This document shows positions 8,446 to 17,542 of a stretch of 64,000 nucleotides of DNA, piece by piece. The stretch's first letter is position 1. Each line of letters opens with the position of its first letter. The position numbers and the translations under genes are program-made. Below the pieces are notes generated by a model, which ran no database searches, was not told the DNA's origin, and was given only the letters and a program-made list of their open reading frames with translations. Source of the stretch: Mesorhizobium shangrilense (GTDB lineage Bacteria > Pseudomonadota > Alphaproteobacteria > Rhizobiales > Rhizobiaceae); assembly GCF_040537815.1 (NCBI RefSeq), contig NZ_JBEWSZ010000003.1:186001-250000 (forward strand), given 5' to 3'.

Positions 8446-9020
8446 CTAAACTTCCCCGAAGCTCTTTGCCAGAACGGTTATGCACGAAGGATGCTATCCT
8501 AGGAATACGTATTCTGCGCATCGCAAGCGGGACAACCGGCCGAGCCGCAGCAAGTAGCAGGCGAAAGACCGCAGATCCCCGCGCACCTTCCCTTCGAGTA
8601 CTGTTGCCTCCGATGAAGACGAGGCCCTCATCGAGGCGGCGGCTCTGGTGGCAGCGGAGAGCGGGACGCACACGGACATCATCAAAAATCATCGTGCGCG
8701 TCTCTGTAGGTTGTATGTGGCGCTCCGGGCTGACGGGCTGAGTCTTGCTGCACTTGATCCCAAGACGCTGCGTGATGATACTAAAGAGCGTCTCCCGCAC
8801 AACGTGGGTGCATTGGGTATGCTTCAGAGATACCGTCAGCACCTCGCCGGGGAGGGCAGCTCTTCGCGAGTGAATCGGCGCCCCAGACATATTGTATCCG
8901 CTGAAGAAAACGCCTCATCAACAATGCGGCGGCTGCCGCGAGCGAGAGCGGCCTGGACGGCGTTCTCCGTGCGTTGTCTGAGGCGCTCGGGCGTTACGGG
9001 CTGAGTCTTGCTGTTTGATG
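8446..9020 (+). pseudogene. decayed effector-repeat remnant
   Basis: From about 8595 one frame reads ASDEDEALIEAAALVAAESG, then IIKNHRARLCRLYVALRADG, TKERLPHNVGALGMLQRYR. The pattern (ALI, helix with LCRLYVALRADGLSL, ALDPKTLRDD, LP, GALGML) resembles the repeat unit of the NopD-like protein immediately downstream (ALIKGNAAENTARVY, LLSFGRWLF). After a frameshift near 8900 a second partial unit ends LRALSEALGRYGLSLAV. A degenerate tts-like sequence lies at 8446-8463. I read this as debris of an older related effector gene. Confidence 0.4.
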
Positions 9021-9067
9021 ACCAAACGCTGGACCAATATGCTGAGAATTGCTTAGCGGGCACGTTG

Positions 9068-9098
9068 TCGTCAGGTTCTCGACAGCTTCCTCTATGTC
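9068..9098 (+). promoter_or_regulatory. tts box (TtsI-dependent promoter)
   Basis: GTCAGGTTCTCGACAGCT at 9070-9087 agrees with the tts core GTCAGCTTNTCGAAAGCT at all but two positions and is followed by the C-rich CCTCTA part. TtsI, itself induced through NodD and flavonoids, would activate the effector gene starting about 50 bases later. Confidence 0.85.
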
Positions 9099-9148
9099 AG
9101 ATGCAAGCCCAGCTTCAAACTGGCTTATATTGCTGAAAGTGTGAACGG

Positions 9149-12100
9149 ATGGATTTCGCCTCGACCAAGCGGGTGCGCGGACAATCGAACAGGGCCGGCC
9201 TGCAAGATAGCTCACGGGCGGCTCTGTCCGCAGGTGCGGCCGCGTTTGAGCAGCAACTGAGCGAGATCCGCAATTCAGGTGGAGGTGGTGGAGCAATGCC
9301 GGCCGGCTCGGCGCCGCAGCCGGCTCAGTTTGTGAAAAGGCTCAGCAAGCGCCCTCTTCATTTCAGGGATGAAGACTTTATCCTCAGCCTTGAAAAGGCC
9401 CTCATCAAGGGGAACGCCGCCGAGAACACCGCCAGGGTCTATGTAGATCTTCTTCTCAGCTTTGGCCGCTGGCTCTTCGCAAACAACAAAGACCCCATTA
9501 TGGATCGGCTCGACCACGAGTCGCTGACCGATGATGCGCGCGAGTTCGTTGGAAAGAGTAACGCCGCGAAACTCTTTACGGCGATTGGTCATCTCAGGAC
9601 CGCGCAGTCGACCGGCGGAATCGTGCCGATCGCAGGCCGCGCTGAATTCACTCCTCACTGCGAGGATGTAGCCCTCATCAATGAGTACAAAAACGAAGCA
9701 GCGATATCGACCAACAAAAGAAATGCAATTGCTCTTCGCAGCTTCAGTGACTATCTGCGTCAAAATAACAAGAAGGGCATTGCTGGTCGACTTTCCGGCA
9801 AGGCATTAGATGGAGATGTCAAGGACTATAAGAAGGAGGCCGGTGGTGATCCAAAGATCGGTTACGCACTGGCTTGTCTCCGAAAATCGCAGGCCGGCGC
9901 TAAAGCGATGCAGCACGAGCGCCATATTCCCCTCGTTCCTATTCCCGAGGACGCGGCACTGATGCAGCCGAGGCGGGTCGGCGAGGCGATTGCGCAGCAC
10001 AGCGCGTCGCAGGAAGCTGTCAGTTGGCCAAAGGACCTTGCTGCGGCAGCCCACGTTCAGGACGTGCTCTTGGAGCTGATGGACGGACCGGGCCCGTTCT
10101 CGGCGCCGCAGCCGACTCAGTTTGTGAAAAGGCTCAGCAATCGCCCTCTTCACCCCGGGGATTCTGCGTCTATTTCGGCCCTTGAGGCGGCCCTCATCAA
10201 GGGCAACGCCGCCGAGAACACCGCCAGGGTCTATTTAGGTTCTCTTCTCAGCTTTGGCCACTGGCTCTTCGCAAACAACAAAGACCCCATTAATGATCGG
10301 CTCGACCACGGGTCCCTGACCGAAGATGCGCTCAGATTCATCGGAAACCGTAAACCCAAGACACTCCTTGCGGCAATAGGTCATCTCCGGACCTCGCAGT
10401 CGACTGGGGGCGTCGTGACGATCGCAGGCCGCGCTGAGTTGACTCCGTATCCCCATGACGCGGCTCTCATCAACCAGTACAGCGACGAAGCCCTGAGCAG
10501 AAGCACTGTAACGGCTCTTAGGAGCTTCAGTGACTACCTGCGCCAAAACAACAAGGAGGGCATTGCTGATCGGCTTTCCGGCAAGAAGCTGGATGGAGAT
10601 GTCAAGGGCTATAAAGAGGACGCCGGTGGTAATCCAAAGATCGGTTACGCACTGGCTTGTCTCCGAAAATCGCAGGCCGGCGCTAAAGCGATGGAGCTCG
10701 AGCGCCGGGTTCCCCTCGTTCCTATTCCCGAGGACGCGGCACAGATGGAGCCGAGGCGGGTCGGCGAAGCGATTGCGCGGCACAGCGCGTCGCACGAAGC
10801 TGGCAGTTGGCCAAAGGAGCTTCGGGCACAGCAGGATGATCAACCAGTCCCGTCATTTTTCATCGCTCCAGGGAAGTTGCCCGCTGGACCGGATAACCTC
10901 AACAGCATCGGGGCGGGCGCTTTCGGAGCAGCCGGCTCTGGGCACGCTGGGGTTCAGGCCGCCGCCCGGCCGTTGTTAGCGCTTAGCGAACAGCAGATTC
11001 GCCGCTCGCCTGGCGCTGACAGGGGCAACCTCCTGCCGACCGAGTGGGTCATCATCAACAATGAACATTCCACAGCGCTGTTGAGGCCAGCGAAGCGGCA
11101 GAGGAACCTGAATGCGCCGCCAGCCGTCGCCATTCAGCAGCAGCTGAACGGGATCGGCGATTTAGGCGGCCGCATGCCGATCCAGCCCTCCACCTACCAG
11201 GTGGGCGCATTGATGACGGGGAGCGAGTCCGAACACATCCCAAGGCTGCAGTCGGAGATTAGAGGCATCGGAGGCGCCACTGCGCAGCACAGTGCCCCGC
11301 ATGACGCTATCGTTTCGCGATTCGTCGTTCCTATGGAAGATTACGATCAGGATCTACTTTGGGAGGGAGTGGATAAGGCCGGCCCACTGCCATCTCTAGG
11401 GTCAAGTGCGAGCCATTATCAGCCGCCGGCTTCTGCAGGAGCCGTTCATGCTTTGAACGGGCGCCACGACTACCAGTCGGCCGCGGACGAGTTGGCCGGG
11501 AGCAGCGTCCTGCCGAGGCGGCAGGACGGCGGGTTCGAGGCAATGGTCCATCAGAATCCGCCCACACCATTCGAGCTCAATGCTTGGGTTCCAGCGCCTG
11601 ATTTTCCGCCGCCGTTTACCGGGCCAGTACCGGTTCATCACCAGGGCGCTCGACAGCCCGGCTCGCCGCAGGAGCTTTCTCCCGTGCCAGCGTCCTCGGA
11701 CGATGAAGGTTTGGCTTGGTTGAGCGAGGAGTTGGTGCGGCGGCGGATGCAAGAACTGGCGTCACTATCAAGTGCCGGAGCTCAGGATCTCTATCCTGGC
11801 TTTGAGGCATTGGTTGCTCCAGATCCGGCTGAGTTGGGTTACAATGCTCACTTTGCGCCAACGCCTTCTGCCAGAGCTTCCTCAGACATCTACGGCGGTC
11901 TTCAGTCTTTCGTTGATCTGAATGCGCCCACGCCGTCCGACATGCGCGACGATGCTCATTCCGCACCGGTGCGTCCGCGCGGGCAGATGCTCGGCGAGTG
12001 GCAGTCCACGATGCAACGGACAGGGTCCGCCGCCATCTTGAGGTCGGGAGGGCCCGACGACACCCAGCTCATCCCTCACGGTCAACTTTGGGCGATGGGT

Positions 12101-12874
12101 GAACCTACGCCAGCGGCAGAGGTACCGGCAAGGGCTCCACAACCCGCCTCGCCAGTGACCGCCGGGCCGTCAGACACCTATCGCGGTGTTCCCGTGGTTG
12201 ATCTGACCACCTCCTCCTATGCTGAGATCGAAGCCTTGGATGCGACCGCATTGGCCGAGGCGACGGTGCTCGGCACCACCGAACACCTGAGCGACGCCCA
12301 CATCGGCAGGGATTACCTGTTGCTGGAGCAGGTACTGCAGGGGGCCAATCCAGCGCTCGCCGCCCGCACGCGGCTGCTGGAAGGGCTGATATCCGTGCAA
12401 CTGCGCTCGCCCCACCTGGACGAGCAGCAGGGGCAAAGCAGATTGAAGGGCATCTATGGTCGCGACAACGACACAGCCGACTTCCTGTTCCTGCCGGTGA
12501 ACAATGCCAGTCCTGATGATCTTAGGTCCCTCGGCACCCACTGGTCGCTGCTGTTCGTTGATCGCCGCAGCCGGGAAAGAGCAGTCGCCTATCACTACGA
12601 CTCCGCCGGGCACTACAACCGCAGCATTGCACAACAGCTCGCAGGGCTGCTGAACGCCACCTTCGCGCCAGCCCCCATGGCCCGACAGCCGAACGATTAC
12701 GATTGCGGCGTCTATGTGCTGGACGCCACGTGGGCGCTGGTTGGACGATTGATCGGCGGGGAGGGACCAGACCACCAGCTGCTGCCCCTTGACGACCTCG
12801 TCGCTGATCGGCAGGCGCTGCAAGACCGGCTGAGGAGGCGTTTGCCGCACGAGGAAGAGCCCCTGCAGCTGTGA
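9149..12874 (+). CDS. nopD: NopD-like type III effector with C48 SUMO-protease domain
   Basis: A 1241-residue protein secreted by the symbiotic type III system into legume cells, where NopD/XopD-type enzymes strip SUMO from nuclear proteins. The N-terminal 50 residues are Ser/Ala/Gln-rich, as type III signals are. Two long tandem repeats follow (about residues 55-300 and 319-560; 264-codon spacing) containing QFVKRLS, ALIKGNAAENTARVY and RSFSDYLRQNNK. A low-complexity Pro-rich middle holds an EAR-like DLNAPTP at 923-929. The C-terminal ULP1 domain has His1131 (THWSLLF), Asp1151 (HYDSAGHY), Gln1180 and Cys1186 (NDYDCGVYV), the full catalytic set. The frame is intact and lies under a tts box. 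Confidence 0.92.
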   Translation: MDFASTKRVRGQSNRAGLQDSSRAALSAGAAAFEQQLSEIRNSGGGGGAMPAGSAPQPAQFVKRLSKRPLHFRDEDFILSLEKALIKGNAAENTARVYVDLLLSFGRWLFANNKDPIMDRLDHESLTDDAREFVGKSNAAKLFTAIGHLRTAQSTGGIVPIAGRAEFTPHCEDVALINEYKNEAAISTNKRNAIALRSFSDYLRQNNKKGIAGRLSGKALDGDVKDYKKEAGGDPKIGYALACLRKSQAGAKAMQHERHIPLVPIPEDAALMQPRRVGEAIAQHSASQEAVSWPKDLAAAAHVQDVLLELMDGPGPFSAPQPTQFVKRLSNRPLHPGDSASISALEAALIKGNAAENTARVYLGSLLSFGHWLFANNKDPINDRLDHGSLTEDALRFIGNRKPKTLLAAIGHLRTSQSTGGVVTIAGRAELTPYPHDAALINQYSDEALSRSTVTALRSFSDYLRQNNKEGIADRLSGKKLDGDVKGYKEDAGGNPKIGYALACLRKSQAGAKAMELERRVPLVPIPEDAAQMEPRRVGEAIARHSASHEAGSWPKELRAQQDDQPVPSFFIAPGKLPAGPDNLNSIGAGAFGAAGSGHAGVQAAARPLLALSEQQIRRSPGADRGNLLPTEWVIINNEHSTALLRPAKRQRNLNAPPAVAIQQQLNGIGDLGGRMPIQPSTYQVGALMTGSESEHIPRLQSEIRGIGGATAQHSAPHDAIVSRFVVPMEDYDQDLLWEGVDKAGPLPSLGSSASHYQPPASAGAVHALNGRHDYQSAADELAGSSVLPRRQDGGFEAMVHQNPPTPFELNAWVPAPDFPPPFTGPVPVHHQGARQPGSPQELSPVPASSDDEGLAWLSEELVRRRMQELASLSSAGAQDLYPGFEALVAPDPAELGYNAHFAPTPSARASSDIYGGLQSFVDLNAPTPSDMRDDAHSAPVRPRGQMLGEWQSTMQRTGSAAILRSGGPDDTQLIPHGQLWAMGEPTPAAEVPARAPQPASPVTAGPSDTYRGVPVVDLTTSSYAEIEALDATALAEATVLGTTEHLSDAHIGRDYLLLEQVLQGANPALAARTRLLEGLISVQLRSPHLDEQQGQSRLKGIYGRDNDTADFLFLPVNNASPDDLRSLGTHWSLLFVDRRSRERAVAYHYDSAGHYNRSIAQQLAGLLNATFAPAPMARQPNDYDCGVYVLDATWALVGRLIGGEGPDHQLLPLDDLVADRQALQDRLRRRLPHEEEPLQL
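9311..10821 (+). repeat. in-frame tandem duplication inside nopD
   Basis: Copies at 9311-10038 and 10103-10821 are highly alike at the DNA level, for example QFVKRLSxRPLH, LIKGNAAENTARVY, LACLRKSQAGAKAM and LVPIPEDAA. The offset is 792 bases at the start and 783 at the end, so length differences are in multiples of three. High DNA identity indicates a recent duplication or ongoing gene conversion. Confidence 0.9.
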
Positions 12875-12984
12875 ATGATGAAACCGCCTTCCCATCAATG
12901 ATGGAATTCGAGCCAGCGGAACTCCGTCGACGGCATCGTAAACTTAACGTGCCAAGGCCAAGGAGAGGGCATCGCGTTGAAAGT

Positions 12985-13160
12985 ACGCCAAACAACGCGG
13001 TCTTTATCAACCAAAGACAGCTACGGCCGATTTGGGTGATGCCGCCCTCGGGCTTCGGCGCATCTGACGTCCCGTGGCAGCGCGAAAGACACTCGGCAGT
13101 TGCAGCGCTGGCGGCATCCGTGACCAGGGAGTTCGCATGAGGTTTTTGTTGCAATGGCTG
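12985..13160. mobile_element. IS1595-type element end, remnant
   Basis: The segment repeats, with mismatches, the left part of the IS1595-type element that follows: TTTATCAACCAAAGACAGCT at 13005 recurs at 13387, and the next 80 bases (CTTCGGCGCATCTGACG) are also shared. It is a partial relic of the same or a sister element. Confidence 0.7.
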
Positions 13161-13192
13161 AATAGGGGCACAGAGAGGCCCTGATGCGAGGT

Positions 13193-13290
13193 CAATCAGG
13201 CGGCGAGGATTTCGAACTGCTCGGCCAAGGACGATTCGGATTGAAGGCGTACATGGCCTGTCGCTTGCGCCTCATGTGAATCACCATCCT
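13193..13290 (-). pseudogene. transposase C-terminal remnant
   Basis: The minus strand reads HMRRKRQAMYAFNPN and, after a frameshift, SLAEQFEILAA followed by a stop, an ending familiar from IS6-type rhizobial transposases. Nothing upstream continues the gene, which was cut by the IS1595-type element. Confidence 0.5.
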
Positions 13291-13348
13291 GACCGGCATC
13301 GAAATGGCTGCGGTGGCCGTCGATTGGAAGCCGAGCATCGGCCGGATA

Positions 13349-14598
13349 AACGGGGTCGGAACAAGAGCAGTGCGAAATCGTACGCGGCCTTTATCAACCA
13401 AAGACAGCTACGGCTGATTTGATGATGATGCCGCCATACGGGCTTCGGCGCATCTGACGACCCGTGGCGGTGCGAAAAACATTCGTCAATTGCAGCGCAG
13501 CGGCACGCGCGACCACAAGGTTCGCACGCTCTCCCGGCCATGCCGGGTTTTGCGAATGACGTTTCCTGTGACGACGCGCTGCGACCATCGGAAGCCGATC
13601 TCGTGGAAATACAGGTCGACATGCTGCGGGCTGATATGATGAAAGACGCCGGCGATGGTACGGCGGACGCGGGAGTTGAAGCCCTCCACCGAATTGACGT
13701 GGACGGCGTCGCGAACATACTCACCGCTGGAATGCTTCACGGTCTCGTGCTTGGCAAAGCTCTCACCAATGGCCATGACTGCCTTCCACTCGTCGCTCAT
13801 CAAATGAGCTCCCAATCCGATCTGCGCTTCAATGACGCGTTCGCTTGCTCGCGCCGAGAGACCGGTCACGACCGCGGCACACGCGTCACCGGCCAGGCAT
13901 GACGTCAGTCGGCCGCCGCACCATCGCCATGACTGGCGTTTTGTCCGTATTCGCTTGGCCTTTCCGGCCGCGGCCCGGAGGCGGGTCGTCGGGATTCTTT
14001 CTGGGCCTTCCACCGAGATGGAAATGGTCGATCTCCACCGTGCCGGCGAGCATGGTCTCCCGCGCCACCATGAGACGAAGTGCATGTCCCGTCCGCCAGG
14101 CCGTTGGCTGGCTCACCCCGAGCGCCTCGGCCAGGCGCACCGACGACAAGCCCTTGTCGGATTGCAGTAACAGCCACATTGCCTTCAGCCAAACACGCAA
14201 GGGAAGCTTCGTGGAGTGCAGAGGCGTGTGTGTCGTCACCGTGAACTGGAACCGGCAATCGCCGCTGGAACATTGATAAAGACCCGGTCGGGCGCGACGC
14301 TTGCCGGTATCTCGACCGGCAAGCGCAATCGAGCGTTTGTATCCGCAGGCGGGGCAGATCCGGCCATCCGGCCACACCATGCTTTCAAGCAACCGACGGC
14401 AATGCTGCTCATCCCGGAAGGCCGCGATCATTTCTTCAACAGTCCGAATGTTGGAAAGCGCTGCAAGTATTTCAGGCATTCTCACCTGCTTCGGACCAGC
14501 CCGAAGAATCGCATGAAAAGCCATAGGTCACCAGGATATTGCGGTCTTTGGTTGATAAAGGCCGCGTACGATTGCGAACCGCTCTTGTTCCGACCCCA
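13349..14598 (-). mobile_element. IS1595-type insertion sequence
   Basis: Imperfect terminal inverted repeats of about 50 bases flank it: GGGGTCGGAACAAGAGC and, further in, CGGCCTTTATCAACCAAAGA at 13349-13405, with the reverse complement at 14544-14598. The transposase gene on the minus strand fills the interior. Element length is about 1.25 kb. Target-site duplication was not confirmed. Confidence 0.75.
13486..14482 (-). pseudogene. IS1595-family (ISXO2-like) transposase, frameshifted
   Basis: The start at 14482 follows an AGGTGAG ribosome site. The N-terminal part has the zinc-ribbon typical of the family (ICPACGYKRS, then YQCSSGDCRFQFTVTTHT), a helix-turn-helix (SSVRLAEALGVSQPTAWR) and the first catalytic Asp in GTVEIDHFHLGG. 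Near 13900 the frame shifts; the other frame carries HLMSDEWKAVMAIG (second Asp) and the HVNSVEGFNSRVRRTIAGVFHHISP ending with the catalytic residues. One indel seems to be the only lesion, so this is a recent pseudogene. Confidence 0.85.
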
Positions 14599-15025
14599 TT
14601 TGGACACAGCACGATGTTCGTGGCTCACCGGCGAGGTCAGAGCGGAGCAGTCTCAACAACGCCATCCGACATCTTTTGTCGGGTTTGTCGAGTTCGCGAT
14701 ATGGCCATTTTCAGTCGATCTCTTGCTTTGCTTCGGGCTAATCGACTGAAAAGCAATCACAAAGTTCCCTCTTCAGCTCAATCAAGCAAGCTGGCATGAC
14801 TCTTGAGAGCCTTCGTTGCCGGGCGGGCAACAGCTGCCGGCCATAACTCGTGTCACGGGTAGCCACGATGAACAGGCGAAGGACCGCAATGCTTCAGGCT
14901 CTCGATCTAAGGCAACGTATTCCTTCGACCATGACAATGGTCGCACCAAAAACGCAAATCATATTTGGATACATAATTTATCTTCGTCCTAACCGACGCA
15001 AAGTACAATTTCATGGCGTAACAAA
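14599..15025. other. intergenic region upstream of the hydrazine-type cassette
   Basis: No coding sequence is convincing here. It presumably holds the promoter of the genes from 15026 on. I searched for nod, tts and NifA/sigma-54 boxes. The only hit is a weak sigma-54-like TGGCATGACTCTTGAG at 14793, which has GA in place of the essential GC and no activator site upstream. Confidence 0.5.
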
Positions 15026-16246
15026 ATGAACGCTCGCAGCATCTCGATCACTAATACGCGCCTTTTGTGGTGCAGGCGCATGTTCATTGCTGAACGATCT
15101 CTGATTTCCTTCGCGATGGGTGTTTTTGCGCTGTTTCCAGTCTACCTGTTGTCGGTTGGGCGCGACGAGATCTTTTTTGGTTCGATCTCAGCAGCAGGCA
15201 TGGCGGTCGCTATATTAATAGTTTTGATCAGTCCTACGCTGACACGCCAGTTTAGTGTGCGGAGGCTCGCACCCATCGGCGGCCTTCTCTATGCAGCAGC
15301 CTGCGCGACCATACTCTTGAACGAATTGTCGGGGGTGCGCGCGACATTCCCCTACTTCCTCAGCTACATGCTGCAATCAGGCGGATGGGCGCTGCACTTC
15401 ACTATGGGCTCGATATGCATTTCCGCCCTCTCAAGCGATGCAGACCGGCCATCGAGCTTCATGGCCTATTCTGCATTCTCCACCTTAGGGTTAACCTGCG
15501 GACCGCTGCTAAGCAGCCTCCTTACCCGGTACGCCGGCTTGGGCACGCTGGATATGTTCATTCTGGCAATGCTCGCGGCGACGGCAGGGTCAGCGTTGTC
15601 ATCGTGGGCAGCGCAACGTGCGGCGAACATCCGCGAAGCCGATATTCCGAATAACGCCTCGATTGCGCGCGACCTTTTCGATCTCCTCTTCAGCAAATCT
15701 GCTCTGTTTTTTGTTCTTGTACTGTTGTCCGCAAGCATTTACACTAGTTTGATAAACTTTCAGGCTCTATTTGCGAATAATTCAGGTCTTCCGTACGAAA
15801 TATTCTTTGGCTTTTGGGCCATAGGAGTAGTCGGCTCCAGATTTGCAATTGGTCCGCGCGTAACCCGCAGTGCGGCCGACCGCACCTTGCCGCTACTCCT
15901 GGGCGGGATGGTCGTTTCGCTTCTCGGCTTTCACTACTCCCCGGGCCACCCCGTCATTTACGCAATGGCATCGCTGGCGACCGGCATAACTTATGGGCTA
16001 TCCTATCCACTGATGCAGGCAGAAGCCGTCCGCGTGACTGCGCCGCAGTCCCGGACTTTGGTGCAGATCATCTTCAGCCTTTCCTATTTTCTTGGCCTGT
16101 ATTTCTTCCCCTTCGCCGCCGGGCTCGTCTCAGTCCAGCTGGGATATGACGCGCTGACGCTGTTGATTGCCGGCTTGGCTCTACTGCAAACGGCTATCGC
16201 TCTCCTTGGCTATCGCACGATCCGGCGCAAGCCGACCCCGACCTAA
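15026..16246 (+). CDS. MFS transporter (putative product exporter)
   Basis: A 406-residue integral membrane protein with about twelve hydrophobic segments, for example FAMGVFALFPVYLLSVG, MAVAILIVLISPTL, SALFFVLVLLSASIYTSLI and LLIAGLALLQTAIALLGY. The layout is that of a major facilitator superfamily drug-efflux type carrier of usual length. It opens a four-gene same-strand cluster; the next gene begins 18 bases after its stop. By position it most likely exports the small molecule made by the three enzymes downstream, or protects the cell from it; this is inference. Confidence 0.85.
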   Translation: MNARSISITNTRLLWCRRMFIAERSLISFAMGVFALFPVYLLSVGRDEIFFGSISAAGMAVAILIVLISPTLTRQFSVRRLAPIGGLLYAAACATILLNELSGVRATFPYFLSYMLQSGGWALHFTMGSICISALSSDADRPSSFMAYSAFSTLGLTCGPLLSSLLTRYAGLGTLDMFILAMLAATAGSALSSWAAQRAANIREADIPNNASIARDLFDLLFSKSALFFVLVLLSASIYTSLINFQALFANNSGLPYEIFFGFWAIGVVGSRFAIGPRVTRSAADRTLPLLLGGMVVSLLGFHYSPGHPVIYAMASLATGITYGLSYPLMQAEAVRVTAPQSRTLVQIIFSLSYFLGLYFFPFAAGLVSVQLGYDALTLLIAGLALLQTAIALLGYRTIRRKPTPT

Positions 16247-16264
16247 AGGCTGAAGCAGGGCACT

Positions 16265-17542
16265 ATGCGCGGGAGATCACACGTCGTCATCGGAGCCGGG
16301 CCGGTCGGTCGGGCAGTGGCGCTGCAACTTGCGGGCCAGCCGGACTCGTTCGTTGTCGTGATTGACAGGAGCCATTCTGCGCTTGCCGTGGCGCAACGGC
16401 TTCTGGGCAATCTCGAAAACGTCCGCTTCGACGTGTCGTTGGGTCCATCCGCTCTCTCGGTTCAAGCCCGATCACTGATCATGGCTACGTCTTGGAGAGA
16501 TTCCCGAGTTTTGGTCGGCAAGCTTTTGCACCAAACGCACGAGGCAGGTCTACACACCCCTATTATTTGCGTCGGCAGGCCGAGCCCTGGGGATCCTGAC
16601 ATTCTCCAGGTACCGCCTAACGGTCCGCCCGTAGTCTTGGGAGCGGGTCTTGAACCAGGACTGGTTGAATCTTTAGTCTCGCTGGTTGCGGCTGAAATAA
16701 AGGACATAGAGAGCATAGTAACTCATTGCGGAGGGATTCCCAGAATTCCGGAACCTCCGCTGAACTATGCTATCGCCTTTGGGCGTCGGCTGCCCATGGA
16801 GCAGAGGCTCGCGTTGGCTCGAATCGATGGCCAAGCCGTAACGCGAAATCGATTCGAAAGCGTATCTCAGCTGTTCGTGGATGGTGTCGGCCTTCTCGAA
16901 GCATACGATGATGCAATGGTTTCGTCGACGGCTGCAGGCGCTCATCCTAGCATTCCAACGCTTCGACAATTGACTGTGCGGTGGCCTGGCTTTGCGGATG
17001 GTGTTCGGATGTTGCATCGCCTCGGGCTGCTGTCCGACGAGGAGATCGAAATCGGGAGCGCGCGCCTGCAGGTCAAGGAGGTCACAGAGGCGCTTTTAAG
17101 TCGCCGGAGCCCAAATGACGATGGCGACCAGGTCGTCCTTGACATCGCCATTGAGGATCGCCAAGGGCGGGTTGGCCGCTGGACGTGCATCCTGCGCTCC
17201 GAGCTTCAGGAGCGAGGCATCTCAAGCATGGCTATCGCCACCGCAGTTCCGGTGGCCGCAGCCGTGGAATGCGTCACGCGTCAACAGTTGCGGGGTCCCA
17301 TACACCCCGGCAAAGCCGCGCTCGCCGATGTCGCCGCGATGGCCCTCGAGCAACTGAGGAGAAGCCGGATCGCTGTCTTAGCCGAGCGCGCGACCGGGCT
17401 GTTGGAAACAAGCACTATTTTGGGAGCCGGTCATGCAAAGACGAAAGACACTACTCGTGGGGAGCGGACCAGCAAACCTGGCACTGCTGACCTGCCTCAA
17501 GGAGCGGGGATCCTCAGTTCTGGATTCGCTGGAAGTCCTTGA
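16265..17542 (+). CDS. saccharopine-dehydrogenase-like oxidoreductase
   Basis: A 425-residue protein with an N-terminal Rossmann fold (VVIGAGPVGRAVALQL, Asp at the end of strand 2 in VVVIDRS) favouring NAD(P). The middle has GLEPGLVESL. The C-terminal part carries the saccharopine-dehydrogenase family landmarks TLRQLTVRWPGF and LHRLGLLSDEEIEIG, and IHPGKAAL near the end. The family cleaves or forms secondary amines of lysine. In this cluster the expected intermediate is lysine joined through its side-chain nitrogen to glycine, which resembles saccharopine, so an oxidative cleavage role is plausible but inferred. Its last 110 bases overlap the next gene in another frame; the native C-terminus may have ended near 17430. 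Confidence 0.75.
   Translation: MRGRSHVVIGAGPVGRAVALQLAGQPDSFVVVIDRSHSALAVAQRLLGNLENVRFDVSLGPSALSVQARSLIMATSWRDSRVLVGKLLHQTHEAGLHTPIICVGRPSPGDPDILQVPPNGPPVVLGAGLEPGLVESLVSLVAAEIKDIESIVTHCGGIPRIPEPPLNYAIAFGRRLPMEQRLALARIDGQAVTRNRFESVSQLFVDGVGLLEAYDDAMVSSTAAGAHPSIPTLRQLTVRWPGFADGVRMLHRLGLLSDEEIEIGSARLQVKEVTEALLSRRSPNDDGDQVVLDIAIEDRQGRVGRWTCILRSELQERGISSMAIATAVPVAAAVECVTRQQLRGPIHPGKAALADVAAMALEQLRRSRIAVLAERATGLLETSTILGAGHAKTKDTTRGERTSKPGTADLPQGAGILSSGFAGSP

Noticed and set aside
14793..14808. Sigma-54-like promoter before the hydrazine-type cassette
   Set aside because: The essential GC of the -12 element is GA and no TGT-N10-ACA site lies upstream.
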